From: Eopsaltria australis
Lineage: Eukaryota > Chordata > Aves > Passeriformes > Petroicidae
Reading direction: 5' to 3'
Assembly (NCBI GenBank): GCA_034509425.1
Contig: JAVTVJ010000142.1
Coordinates: 1 to 64,000, forward strand
Length of the DNA stretch: 64,000 nt
Below the pieces are notes generated by a model. The model worked only from the letters and a program-made list of their open reading frames with translations, did no database searches and was not told the origin of the DNA. Positions 41,025-52,335 of the stretch are shown here, in pieces; position 1 is the first letter of the stretch; the number at the start of each line of letters is the position of its first letter. Position numbers and translations under genes: made by a program.

Positions 41025-44000
41025 GGAGCAGAAATCCCCTAACATACTGTTGATTTGGGAAAGGCTTTTTTTACCCCCAGGCTATAAAAAATTTTTTATA
41101 GTCTCTCATGTTGCCTCAGGATGACCCTGAGACTCTCTCAGATTTATAAAACACAGGAAGCAAAGTAGTATGCTATTTTGACAGCATAGAAACAGCCACA
41201 AAATTTAAAAATATAGTTTCTAGCAAGTTGAAAACATTGAAATATACTTCCAAAAATATGTGAAAGTACTGTAAAATTCAACTGATAGCAGAAATGAAAA
41301 CAGTCAGTGAGGAATTTCTTTCAATTTTTTTCTTTTTTTTTCATGAGACCAGAGCTGTTTTCTGCATCTTGTTATCTAAGCAGATTAAGTACAGAACCAA
41401 AAGCAACTTCCCATTACAAATATTGTAACTTTTTTCATCAGTTTTCAGTCAAGTCACACTGATATTCATTATGCATGTCTTACCAGGAGTCTACCAAGCA
41501 AAATTCATACCAGGACTACTTTTTTAAAAAACTGTCTTGTTTATAACATAAACTCTACCAGATTCATGTGAGGGGCAAGCCCATTTCACAGCAAAATGAT
41601 TTTGCTCAGCTTTCTTGTATCTTGACTGTATCGTAGTCTGGGTTTCTTTACCTGGCTGGAATTTATTGCCTAAATCTGCAGTAATATCAAAGTTTTATTC
41701 TAGGTGTTACTCCTATAAAAATGACATAACATAATATAAAGCAGTACCTTATTATTCACATAGATTCCACATTAACTCATGCAGGTAAAGAACTTGACCT
41801 GGTGTGACTCCACTGGTCCCTTGGTGATCAGATTCCTGCTATATAGATCAGAATTAGAGCAAAACCAGACCAGATGTTTTTACTATTAGATAGATTAGCC
41901 CAAAACTAAAATTAGGAAAACATACTGGATCTGATTTACTATCAGTGTATGATCTGTTGCTGCAGAGGGAGCAATGGATAGTAGAGCAGAGGCAAATGGC
42001 AATTTATTAATGCAGGCATGGGAGTCCCATACCCTCACCCCTGACTGCTCCAAAAATGCTGAACAGAAGGCCCCAGTCTGGTGATGAAAACTGGTTTTTG
42101 ACAGTAAAGGCTCAGTAAAAGCAACACAAAATCATTTCAAAAATGGTGCATGAGAAAGGTCTGGTGGAAATACTTATCACTACAAAAATTGTTTGTCTAC
42201 AGATATACAAACACATATAATTTCAAACTTTGCCTTGAGTGTTTCCTTGAAAAGATTAATATACCTGAAGCATTGAGATGAGCCGCCAGACAGCAACATC
42301 CATGAGATTCTGTTCTTGAGTAACAAGACCCTTCTTTTTACTATTCAAACTGGCTTTGTTAAAAACTTCGAATTAAAAAAGGACTTTTCATAGAGTATTC
42401 CCATTTGGCATAACTAAATTACAGCATGAATAGTTCATGCTCTGAGGCAGACTATTGTAAAATTTCAGGAATAAAAGAGATTTTGTCACAACCTGCATAT
42501 TAAAAAATCTTTGCATTCATATAGCAAGTGCAACAAGAGATTCTCAAGATGTTTTCATAAGCCTTAATCAAGCTCCCCAGAATTCTGTGAGAAGGACAAA
42601 GATGATCATTAGAGCTTTTCAAAGCTTTTCAGTCAAATATTTTATCTACCAAAAATGTAAATTTAGGTAAACTGACGGAGTTCTTGGATTCAATTGCACA
42701 TGCTGGACACTGTATGTCTATGGGAAATCATGTATTGTGAGACTGTTTTCAAAAATTTGGAATTTAAAGAAAAATATGCAAAAGTAAATGAAGCTGTTGT
42801 TGGTTTTGAACAAAATTAATCTGGATAATTCTTATGCATCAGGAGAATGACAGAGAAGTTAATGGTTGTAAAAGCTTATTTTATTTTTTCACTTCGATGA
42901 CTGAAGTAAAAAGAAAACCAACCATGTGCTCTATTAATATCTCTGTTTTGTGCATGACTGAAGTGAAGCCTTACATATGGTTTTATGACATGACCAGTCA
43001 GGAGCAAAGTGAAGGGTGAAATTAAGTTTTCTTTTAGTAATCTGCTGATTGGTTTCCTGGTTGGTTTCCTATTGACTCAGAAAGCACTTTATCCTTCACA
43101 GTAGCAAGTATTGGATCCTGAATATTTAGATTTTTTGTTATTTCTCCTTTAGGGCACAGCAATATCAAAGTCATTTTCTATCAGTGACTGCAGAATCGTG
43201 TTTTTGATTACAGCAGTGACATGAGCTGCCCAAAGACCATCTCAGGAACATCACTGCTTTATTAATCAATTCTCCAGTATAGAGGTAGCACAGGTCCATT
43301 TACCCAGAGAGTTTATTTCTCAGGAATCTGGCTTAAAGAGCTGATCACAACAAGAGCTGCCAGGTAGCAGCAGTGATTATAGCAAGTACTGCAAGGTGAC
43401 TTCAAAATGTACACTTAAGGACTCTGCAGCTCTTGTTTAAAATCTGTCCTAGAGCAGATGGGGAATACTCTCTCAGGAGTACATGTTCACTTCTGAAAGT
43501 ATGACAGGCATTCCCAAGTGTTGCTTCTTCTGGGACTCTGCCTTAAAGCAAGAAAACCCCTGAAGTAAATGGAGGCTTTTGCTCTCCAGTTATGCCTCCA
43601 CTTTGTGGTCATCTGCCTACACTCATCTGCAACAACTGAACATCTGCAACGACAACTGAAGTGGTTCCCCACATCTGGGCATTGCTGTGCTCTGCCCTGT
43701 GCACTTACACCCAGCCTTGCTGGTCTTGCTGAAATGAGGGATGTCCAAAGAGGTGCATCAGTCACCACGTCAGCCCTGGAGAGCTGTCACTTTCCAGCCA
43801 CTTCTGCAAACAAGGTTTTTATTTCTTTTATGTGATTTAAAGTATGTTCTGTTGCTGTTTTCTTTCACACATGCTTCCACTGGAAAGTGAAGAAGTAGCT
43901 TGGTAAGAAAGAAGCTAGTGAATCAGTTTTCTGTTTGCCTCCATCCATATTCCTCACATAGTCTCTGTCCCACCACACCTGCAATAACACTGGAACTGCC

Positions 44001-47000
44001 AACTTGCTGACTCTCACCTAATCTATCCCTTTGTCTCTTCATCTACAATTTACCACACCTCACCTTGTTCTATTTACTATATTTTTTATTTCAGGTTCAC
44101 TGAAGAATTTGAAGTGTGTTTTATCTCTATAAGATCATGTCCAAATTTTACCCATACTTAATGTAACATAAATATGCACACTTATGACTGTACATAAATT
44201 CAATATGCATTTTTGTTGCAGCACAATATACACTAAGAACATTCTACTTCTGATTAAATCTAAAGAATTCAAAGAGTCATAATATTAGATGCTAGCAATA
44301 TAGTAGCATAAATATTAGAAAGATTTTTGCATTTGCAAAACTAGAGAGATAAGTGTTTCAAAAACACAGATTAGCGCATTGGAGGCTTGAAAAGTGGGAG
44401 AAGCTACTTAAGGAGATATTTGTTCATTGAAAATGAACAATGAGTGATGCATTTTCTCCCTGTGCAAACCAGCAATTCTGTAGCCTTGGTTTGCACATGT
44501 TTGGAAGTTTAAGCAAAGATTAGACAGAGAACTAGAAAGGGGCTTTTTGCCATTATTGCTGGCTGCTGGTATTTTAAGGAAAGATTCCAACTGATATTTC
44601 CCAATGAAGAGACTCAAATTAAAGAGATTTGCTGACTGTTAGTCCCATTTCCACATCAGAGGGAGCAGCAGTGTGACATGCTCCGCAGTTTTGGCCAAGT
44701 TCCAATTGAAGAGGGGCTGACTTAGATCTCAGTGGGTGGTGGCCATTACACATTTTGGGGAGGCTATTTAAAACTGGCATGTGAACTAGTTCTATCAGAG
44801 AGGAGAAAGTACAGGTAGTAAAGTCATCCTGCGACATCTGCCCTCCTGCTGTGGGTTAACACAGAGAAATGAAGCTATAGCTGAAGCACAGACCCATTCA
44901 AACAAGGAAATAAACTGAAACAAACTGGAGATAATTTGGTGTTTTTAAAATTGGAACAATTGCATCAAGAATTCCTGTGTAGTAGGATTTGTAAAAGGCT
45001 TCTGCTGTGACTAAGCATTTGTCAAAACAATAAGATCCATGCAGATTATGCCAGAAAGATTATTGCTACCCTTTAAAATGATTGAGTATCTCAAGTAAGC
45101 CTTTTGACAGGCAGTCCTGAAAATTATGATCATCTCTAGTTAAAAGGAATTCTGGAAATCAAATTTGCCCTAGTTTTCCAGTTCATTAGAAAAATAGTTT
45201 GACTCAACTAGTAGCAAGTGGAATATTTTTTAAATATAAATGTTCCTCGGTGTATAATGCCTGGAATATTCATCCAATACAGACCCTCTCTGCTATTCAC
45301 AACAGGCTACAGGGCCAGGAAGAGAACTGCTGCTTCACTGGTGGTAGTCAAAATCAAATGTTTCTTAGTCCAGTTGCCATAGAACATTTCAAAAGACACA
45401 CAGCACTATAATGAAGTCACAGGGTCATAAAACAAGCTTTTTTCAATGTGCTGTAATGTTCACTGATACATACTCCACATTTTTTTGAACTTACTGTGAA
45501 CTCACTATGAACAGTGGCTACACAGTAAGGAAAGTAGTATTGTAGGACAAATTACTGGTGATAGTTGTTATTAACCATTAAGGGGAAATATTCTGTTATA
45601 GTTTTACATTGTTCAACTAACAACAGAAACATCATTTTCCTATCAGTACATTATTACTTATAAATTGTACACAAATTTGTCACAAAGGTCTGTGCTAAAA
45701 TTAAACCAAATGTACTCTTTTATCTTAAACGTCTATCTTAAACTCCAAACTCCAGAACTGTAGGTGACAACGGTAACATTTATGGGTAGCAAGTATTACC
45801 TCAAAGCACTTGGTTATCAGGAAAAGAACTGTGGGGCAAAACAACTTAATAACAGATTATTGGTAGGGATTCCAGTGAAAGAATGAAAAAAATACAGGAT
45901 GTTACAAAAAAAAAATCAACAAAAAATTAAATAAGATATAGTTTCTTCAAAAGAAGAAAGGTACTTTTTTAAAGTGGAAAAGGCACTTTTTTTCTATGAA
46001 GAAAGCAGGCACCAGGTGAGGCTATTGATAGTACTACTGATAAAAATATAACAAAATAGGAATTTGGATAGCTAGCAAATGGACTAACAGATACCATAAC
46101 ATTACTCTAATAACTGATAGCTAATTTGAAAGTAAAGATATCATAAAGAGCTGAATGCAAGTGGAAGTATGTTAATATAAATATAGACGTGCATTTTTCT
46201 GCTGAAAATCTAAGCAAATGGTGTAAAAATTTAATGACTATCAATAAATACTTAAACACATGGCTAGTTATGACAGAGCCCAGATTTAACAGCAGTCAAC
46301 AGCACAATGCAAACTTTAAAACACATGATGGAAAAATGACTCAGTTTGCAGCTCAAGTGCATAAAGTGTGTGATTAACATTGCTGCACCTTGAGCTACTT
46401 ATGAAATCAGTGGTATAAATTTTATCTGTTTATGTGTAAGGCATAAATCTACTTCCTGTTCAGCTGATTTTATCTGAGGGTAGGGTAAACAAATTTTCTT
46501 TGGATCTTCAGGTAGTTTTCTTTATGGGAGACTTTTTACAGTGATTGAATTTTCTCCATAGAGAATCCATTATTTCACTGTTAGTGATTGCACAGTTTTC
46601 TAGCTATTTGCAAGTGTTGAAACTACAGGGATATGACCTTATTAATATCCAGTCACACCTGAAAATAATCATACTGAAAGTCTGTTAGAGTTCATGACAT
46701 TTCAGTTTTGCTGTACTGTCAATATTGGGCTTCAGTTTGATGTCACCAAGACCATTTTCACACTGGTGAAACTACTGAAATTAGAGAAATGGTTGCTACC
46801 TATGTATGCAGCAGTAAACGTGTTCTCAGTTATGTCCCAGAGTTGTACTATTGGAGTAGGACTGAACATGCTCATAACTGACAGAGGTGCTTAGCTTCCT
46901 GGATATTTAATCTTTAAACAGTGAGGCTGTTGTATCATGTCAGATGCAGTGATGGTGGGCATTTCTTCCACATGGGGAAGATGACAGGAAAGAGCTGTCT

Positions 47001-47349
47001 AGAATGTACTTTATTATAGTCAGCATAATTCGCAATGTAATCAATTCTGTATTCTCTATCTATGGTAAATATATAAAAGATACAAATCTTTAGTCTTCCT
47101 TTACACAGTTGTTTCTTGTATTTATTACTTACCAGTTTGAGGCTTTTTGGCTACATAATCTTCCCTCAACAATTATTTATAGTTTTGAAAATTCATTTGG
47201 AATTTGAGGCAGGTTATTCTATTTTCACACAATAACAGTTAACACTAACTACTGATTAGAAAATGCTTTTCCAGTTGATGGTATCAGAAATTTTGCTGTG
47301 TTATTTTGAATTGGCAAAGAATTACAAATGAAATTTTTTCTTCTTTAAC

Positions 47350-47705
47350 ATGTAAGAAATAAAAGAGCAGGAAGACAAACACCATAGCTCAGAACACCTC
47401 CCCCTTCCTCCATCTTCCCCCAGCTTTACATGTTGAGCATGACGCCATATGGTCTGGAATATCCCTGTGATAAGCTGGGGTCAGCTGGCCTGGCTGTGTC
47501 TCATCCCAATTTCTTGTGCATTCCCAGCCTTCTGGCTGGTGGAGTGAGAAGCAGAAAAGGCTTTGGCTCTGTGCAAGCCCTGCTCAGCAGTAACAAAAAC
47601 ATTCCCATATTAGCAGCACCATTTCCAACACAAATGGAAAACATAGCCCATGATAGCTACTGTAAAGAAAATTATCTCTACCACAGCAAAACACAGCACA
47701 ATCGG
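47350..47705 (+). mobile_element. Avian endogenous retrovirus-derived repeat (LTR-type fragment)
   Basis: The stretch TTGAGCATGACGCCATATGG (about 47431), GGAATATCCCTGTGATAAG, GGCTGTGTCTCATCCCAA (about 47490), GAGTGAGAAGCAGAAAAGG (about 47544) and TAGCTACTGTAAAGAAAATT (about 47655) matches the general pattern of an interspersed repeat that I recognise as widespread in bird genomes and of endogenous-retroviral origin. No gag, pol or env frame is present. A 94-codon open frame inside it is not recognisable as a retroviral protein. I see no matching partner copy within the window, so it is a solitary or partial piece. The exact family name and both ends are uncertain. Confidence 0.7.
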
Positions 47706-49619
47706 AAATTATGAGTCGTTAATTATGTTATTCTTCTGAAGTTTTCTCTGTGGTTCATTGGAATATGATTCATATCATAATTTTTAACATTTTGTCAATT
47801 TAAATATTATCATCTTAGCAAAATAGTTGTGATTTTATCTTTTCTTCTACATAGATTAATATTTTTTTTAACTTCATGCACAGCACTTGACATCTGATTG
47901 AATTCTCTTCAGGTTTCCTTCATTAAAGACTGCATGACTATTTTACATTAAACCTGTTAGTTGTCTCCTGAAATTAGTATTGGCTGTTTGTTCAATAGAA
48001 GACATTGGTGGTTATCAATGATTTCTAATGTTATCTTAATACTGGTATGCTGCAGACACTAATGGCAGACATCAATCACAGTTCTGGCTGAAATCCCTTC
48101 ATTTAGTCTTAATAAAGAAAAAGTTAAATTCTTTCCTATTTAATGAATGAAAAAGCAAACTTCAATTATCAACCAGTACGTCATATCTTTTGGTAATAAT
48201 GAATTAAATGACTCACTGATTAAAATTCAAGGGATAGGTTAGGATTTGGGTTTCCATTGTAGGTAAATATATTTTTAAGGAGCACTGAAACAAAAGAAAG
48301 TTGACATTGCAAGAGTGCAAAGTACAGATTAGGCCTCCATAAAAACAGAGAAGAGAAGAGTTCCCTACGGGCAAGCTTGTCCTTGGTATAAAAGAAGGTT
48401 CAGAATAATGAAAATTTTTCTTAGTGTTTATTTATGTTGTGTTCACAAAAACCAAACTTCCTGTGCATTTTTAATAAATTCAGCCATAGCCAAATATTTG
48501 TCTCACTAATCTTCATCATCCTTCCGATGTGGATCCTTCCGATGGAAGCAGAAAGAAAAAAAAAGGAAAACCCTTGAATGTTGACTAATTAATAGAGCTT
48601 GAAGAAGCTACCAAAATGTCATTCTGTGTGCTGTCTTCTAGAAAAAATGTAAGAGCTCTGCAGTATTGTCTGCCTGGAAACGTCCTGAAGAAGAGTGAAA
48701 GAAAGAAAATTGCAAATGATTATAAGAAAGGTCATCAAGTGTAGTACTAAAGTCTTAGAATATCAGACTTCTTGAGAAGAATCTGTTCCTTGAATAAACT
48801 CTGAAAAATTGGTAGACCAGTAAAGACATCAGGTATGTGAAAACAAAGTTTCAGAAACACCCAAACAAAATGGGTTAGAGACACTCCAAAAACTTGCAGA
48901 CTCAACAATTTTTGAGAAATACAGCTATATGGTATTTTGACTAATTATGGTGTTAGATAAAAACACTTGAATTTTGAAATATTTAGACCAAAGACACTTT
49001 TTATCATTCAATGCCAAAGTATGATTGACTGGTCTTTATTGTATATGAAGGATAGATTTTACATTTTTTATGTAGCTAACACTTCATAAGGATTTCTACT
49101 GAAATTGATGTCTGAGCCCTAAGTGTGCTTGATGTGGAATGCATAAAGTATTCATGGATCATTAAACCCAACCAAACATATCAGTTATACTTTTGGATGC
49201 CAAAAGTATGTTTTAAATATCTGAAAAATACCTGAACAGTATAAAAATTGGGAATTTTCTTTTTCCTGTGGGTCTAATGAAAGACAGTATGACCTGTGTT
49301 GCTAATATCTTAATATTATTGTGTCTACAATAGTGCCAATAGGACTAGCTAAACATATATACTGTCATTGTACCTCTCCTGTGAGGATGAAATGGCCAAA
49401 TATTTGTACATATGACATTTTCTTTACATATTTGTGCTTTGCCCATTTTGAAAATGGAAATATAAACATTCTGGTAAAAAAATCTGTTCTCCCCATCATG
49501 CCACAGAGTCAAAGTCTAAATCACTTTTGTTCTGTTTGATATGGTGTGTATATGCATGTATAAAATACACTAAAGGTCTTTGTTTTACTGTATTGTGAAA
49601 TTAAAAACCATGCAGTCTC
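47706..49619. other. Non-coding AT-rich DNA, no gene recognised
   Basis: No exon or RNA gene is visible. A 10-bp perfect palindrome with a 3-nt spacer lies at 49187-49209 (ATACTTTTGG and CCAAAAGTAT). CCTTCCGATG is directly repeated at about 48521 and 48535. The rest looks unique and featureless. Confidence 0.55.
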
Positions 49620-50060
49620 TGTAATTACACTGTCCTTTGCCGTCTCTTTAAAAAAGAAAAAGACTGTGTTCAAATTTTCCCCCTGTTTTATTTGCACCCT
49701 ATTAACAACTGTTACTAGAGCTTTAATTATGCCCCTGTGATTGCAGAGATGCGGCTGACTTGTGTCATTTTCCTCCCAGGGGATGCTTTATAATTACCAG
49801 CATCCATCGTGGCTGCCTGTAAGCTGATGCTTTTTTATTACCAGTTCAATAATCACTGCATCCTTGTGAACATCTGCTCTACAAGCCATGCATCGGAGGT
49901 CCCAGTGCCTGTCACTCGATGCTCCCTTGCTGTGGCGACCCTTTTGCCCTCACCTTCAGTTTATATCTAATTTGCTTAGCAGAAGCTTCATCCAGATTGC
50001 CTCACAGGAACACAATTAATGCTCCAGATTTGCAAACAAAGAAATTTTCCCCCTTTTTTC
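49620..50060. promoter_or_regulatory. Candidate enhancer / conserved non-coding element
   Basis: This is the most regulatory-looking segment in the window. The sequence is complex and mixed in composition. It retains CpG at 49641, 49752, 49808, 49894, 49917 and 49936 in an otherwise CpG-poor region. Homeodomain cores TAATTA occur at 49724-49729 and 49791-49796, with another AATTAAT near 50014. A FOX-like TGCAAACA lies at 50031. A 19-bp motif at 49782-49800 (GATGCTTTATAATTACCAG) recurs at 49826-49844 with two differences, exactly 44 bp apart. There is no long open frame and no CR1 or simple repeat, although T-rich runs follow at 50050. These traits are typical of deeply conserved developmental enhancers. 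Conservation itself is not observed here, so the call is inference. Confidence 0.5.
49782..49844. repeat. Duplicated 19-bp homeodomain-type motif
   Basis: GATGCTTTATAATTACCAG at 49782-49800 and GATGCTTTTTTATTACCAG at 49826-49844 agree at 17 of 19 positions in the same orientation, 44 bp apart. Both end in ATTACCAG, and both are followed within 25 bp by GCATCC. The intervening sequence is not repetitive, so this is not a microsatellite. Confidence 0.85.
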
Positions 50061-51708
50061 TTCTTTTTTTTGTCTTATTATCTTGATGTCACATCCTATA
50101 ATTTGTATTCACAGCAGGGTGAATCAATATAAATCCCAGAAAAAATATAGTATTTGGTTGGTTATCTGGCTTTATAATGAAGAGTAGGTAAGGGATGAGG
50201 ATTTTTTCTCCATGTACATCCATATAGTATTCTCAAATAAAAGGAATATCAAGGTTTTGTGCATATATTTCCCTACAACAAATGTTGTAGAAAACAAGGA
50301 AACGTTTTCCATATAATAATTTAAATGTTTTCTAATTAATAATTCTTCCACAGAATGATTTAATAGGCAGAAAATCACTACTTTTAATAACAGATAACTG
50401 TTTATATGTGTTTAGATTTTTCTAAGGAAGTACACAGACTCTGAGTGAATGTGTTTTGGTGAAAGAGGTTTATTGTTAGTTGTACATATGGGTCACTTGG
50501 AGATGTCCAAAGTAGCTGGAAACACCATCAAGTTGTCTAGTTGGCTCTGTAACTCATGTGATAAAGCCTTTAAGCCATGCAGATTTCTGCCAACATGTAA
50601 TTTACACTGGCCTATTTTATCAGGCCTTCCATAGTCAGGCAAGGTACAACAGACCTTCAAACGAATTGAAAGTGAATAATGTACAGTACAAAATCAGTGA
50701 TGTTAGTGTTTCTCTCTACATGGTGCTGTAACTTATATGTCTCTGATTAAAGATTTTCATCTAACCTAGCAAAACTCTTTGAGCAGTGAACACTGATATT
50801 ATCTCTTAGAAACAAGGAAGCCAGAATATTAGTAAGCACTGCACATCCACTTTGAAAGGCAGTAAAGTACTAATTGGAAACACATACTTCTACTTAGTGG
50901 CTATTTCTCTATAGTTTCTGGTAATTTCAGCCTTGTTTCTTGTTAAAGAGGTCTATTTAGTATAACAGCATGATCAATGGTTGTGAAACATTATTCGGTA
51001 TGGTTCTATAAAATTTATCTAGATATGAATTTATTCAAAGGTTTGATACAGCCTTCAAAGGGCTCATTACAATTCCTGTGAGCCAGTACAAATAAATATA
51101 GTTATAACTTCTGTGCCTAGGAAGGGCCTGGCCACAAGCTAGAAGAGAAGCTTGGGAGATTGTGATCATATGGCCATAATCCCGTGTGGCTGTTTAGAGG
51201 GATTTGAAACTGAGAGCAAGTCAGGGAGGCTTTTGTGAGTACCTGCAGGAAAACACAACCCCATAACATCCAGCCAAATCATGTGATACACACCCTGTCT
51301 ACCTATGTGTCAACCTTTTCTGCCAATTTATTTGTTTAAATTCTGCCTAGACTGGATCTGGATGAGGGAGGGAGATTTGAATTACCTGCCTGAATGTCTC
51401 CTATTTAAAAAAAAATAAAAATACAAGAAAAAATTCTGGAGAGTAGGGTATGCTGCATTTGACTCTACATACCTCACGGCCAATATGGTGTGTGTCATTA
51501 AAAGTTAATGGTCAGGATATTGTAATGTATTCCAGTAGCCAGATGTCATAGGGCTCCCAAGTATAAAACAGAGATCATCCCAGCCTCTGTCTTCGTCCAC
51601 TCCAAAAAGCACAAGGGTATCAGAGTTCTGCTCTGTACCCAACACTTCCAGACTTTTTTCTCTATTTTATCTCTAGCAGAAAATCTAGAAGGGTGTAGTG
51701 TACCTATA

Positions 51709-52335
51709 TCAAATATGCAAAAATATATTTAAAAAATGCAACCAAACAACAAAAAAAAAACCACTAAAAAAACCCAAACAAAGACAAAACCTACTATATT
51801 GAAAACATGGTTTAAGCTCAGCCATGGCACTCCAGAGATGGTTCTTGCTCATTTTGTGCCTGCCTGGAGGAACCTGACTGAAATCTGAAATCAAGCAAGG
51901 ACCCTGCCTTGAAGGGAGATATAGAAAGTCTACCAAAGTAACATTAGACCACAGAGCTATCTCTGCATTACTCATGGTCCTCCCCTGAGTAGGAAGAGTG
52001 GCTCCAGGGCTGTAATTCACTCCTGGTGGGCATAACCCTGCATCTCTTGCCAATTCTGAAAATAGAGTCCTGCTAACAGGTCCTGCAGCTGCTCTGGCTG
52101 CCAGCTGCCGCTGGTGAGGCGTAAATCTGCCTTTGTCTCTACTAGGTGCTCTGTCTCCCTGTCTCTTCATTATTTTCCAAAGGCAAAGCCTTTTCTGTGA
52201 CCCAAAAAAGACACTCTTAAAGAAGCAATGTCCTGGTCTTTCTTGTGTTGAGAGGAAAGCAGAAGCACAAAGCACCTCTCCCCTAAGTAGGACTGCACTG
52301 CTCAGCTGAAACTTTATAGCCTTTGGGTTAAACAA
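51709..52335 (-). other. Longest open frame in the window, doubtful
   Basis: A 208-codon frame starts with ATG at 52335 and ends at 51709. It is the longest open frame in 64 kb and lies in a patch richer in GC than its surroundings. The predicted product has no recognisable domain, signal peptide or repeat pattern. Its middle is basic (KIMKRQGDRAPSRDKGRF), and its last 25 residues are hydrophobic and Phe-rich (FFSGFFFVVWL) only because the frame runs through a T/G-rich low-complexity tract (51739-51791). That argues against a real C-terminus. I see no promoter or splice context. It is more likely an unrecognised repeat or chance than a gene. Confidence 0.15.
51739..51791. repeat. A/C-rich low-complexity tract
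   Basis: Runs of A (up to ten) separated by C, CC and CCC on the + strand. On the minus strand this reads as T/G-rich DNA ending the 208-codon frame. Similar tracts are common in bird genomes. Confidence 0.8.

Larger units (their letters stand above)
36331..47349. other. Non-coding AT-rich DNA, no gene recognised
   Basis: Apart from the candidate regulatory block at 36990-37205 and the inverted repeat at 40934-41024, I see no gene or transposon. A GC-richer patch at 43560-43835 has open frames on both strands (93 codons minus, 88 codons plus) but no domain, signal or splice context. An A9 run and other short homopolymers occur near 45900-45960. It is probably intron or spacer. Confidence 0.55.

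Noticed and set aside
43487..43835. GC-richer patch with frames of 93 (-) and 88 (+) codons
   Set aside because: No domain, no good splice sites seen, and both strands open; likely composition-driven.
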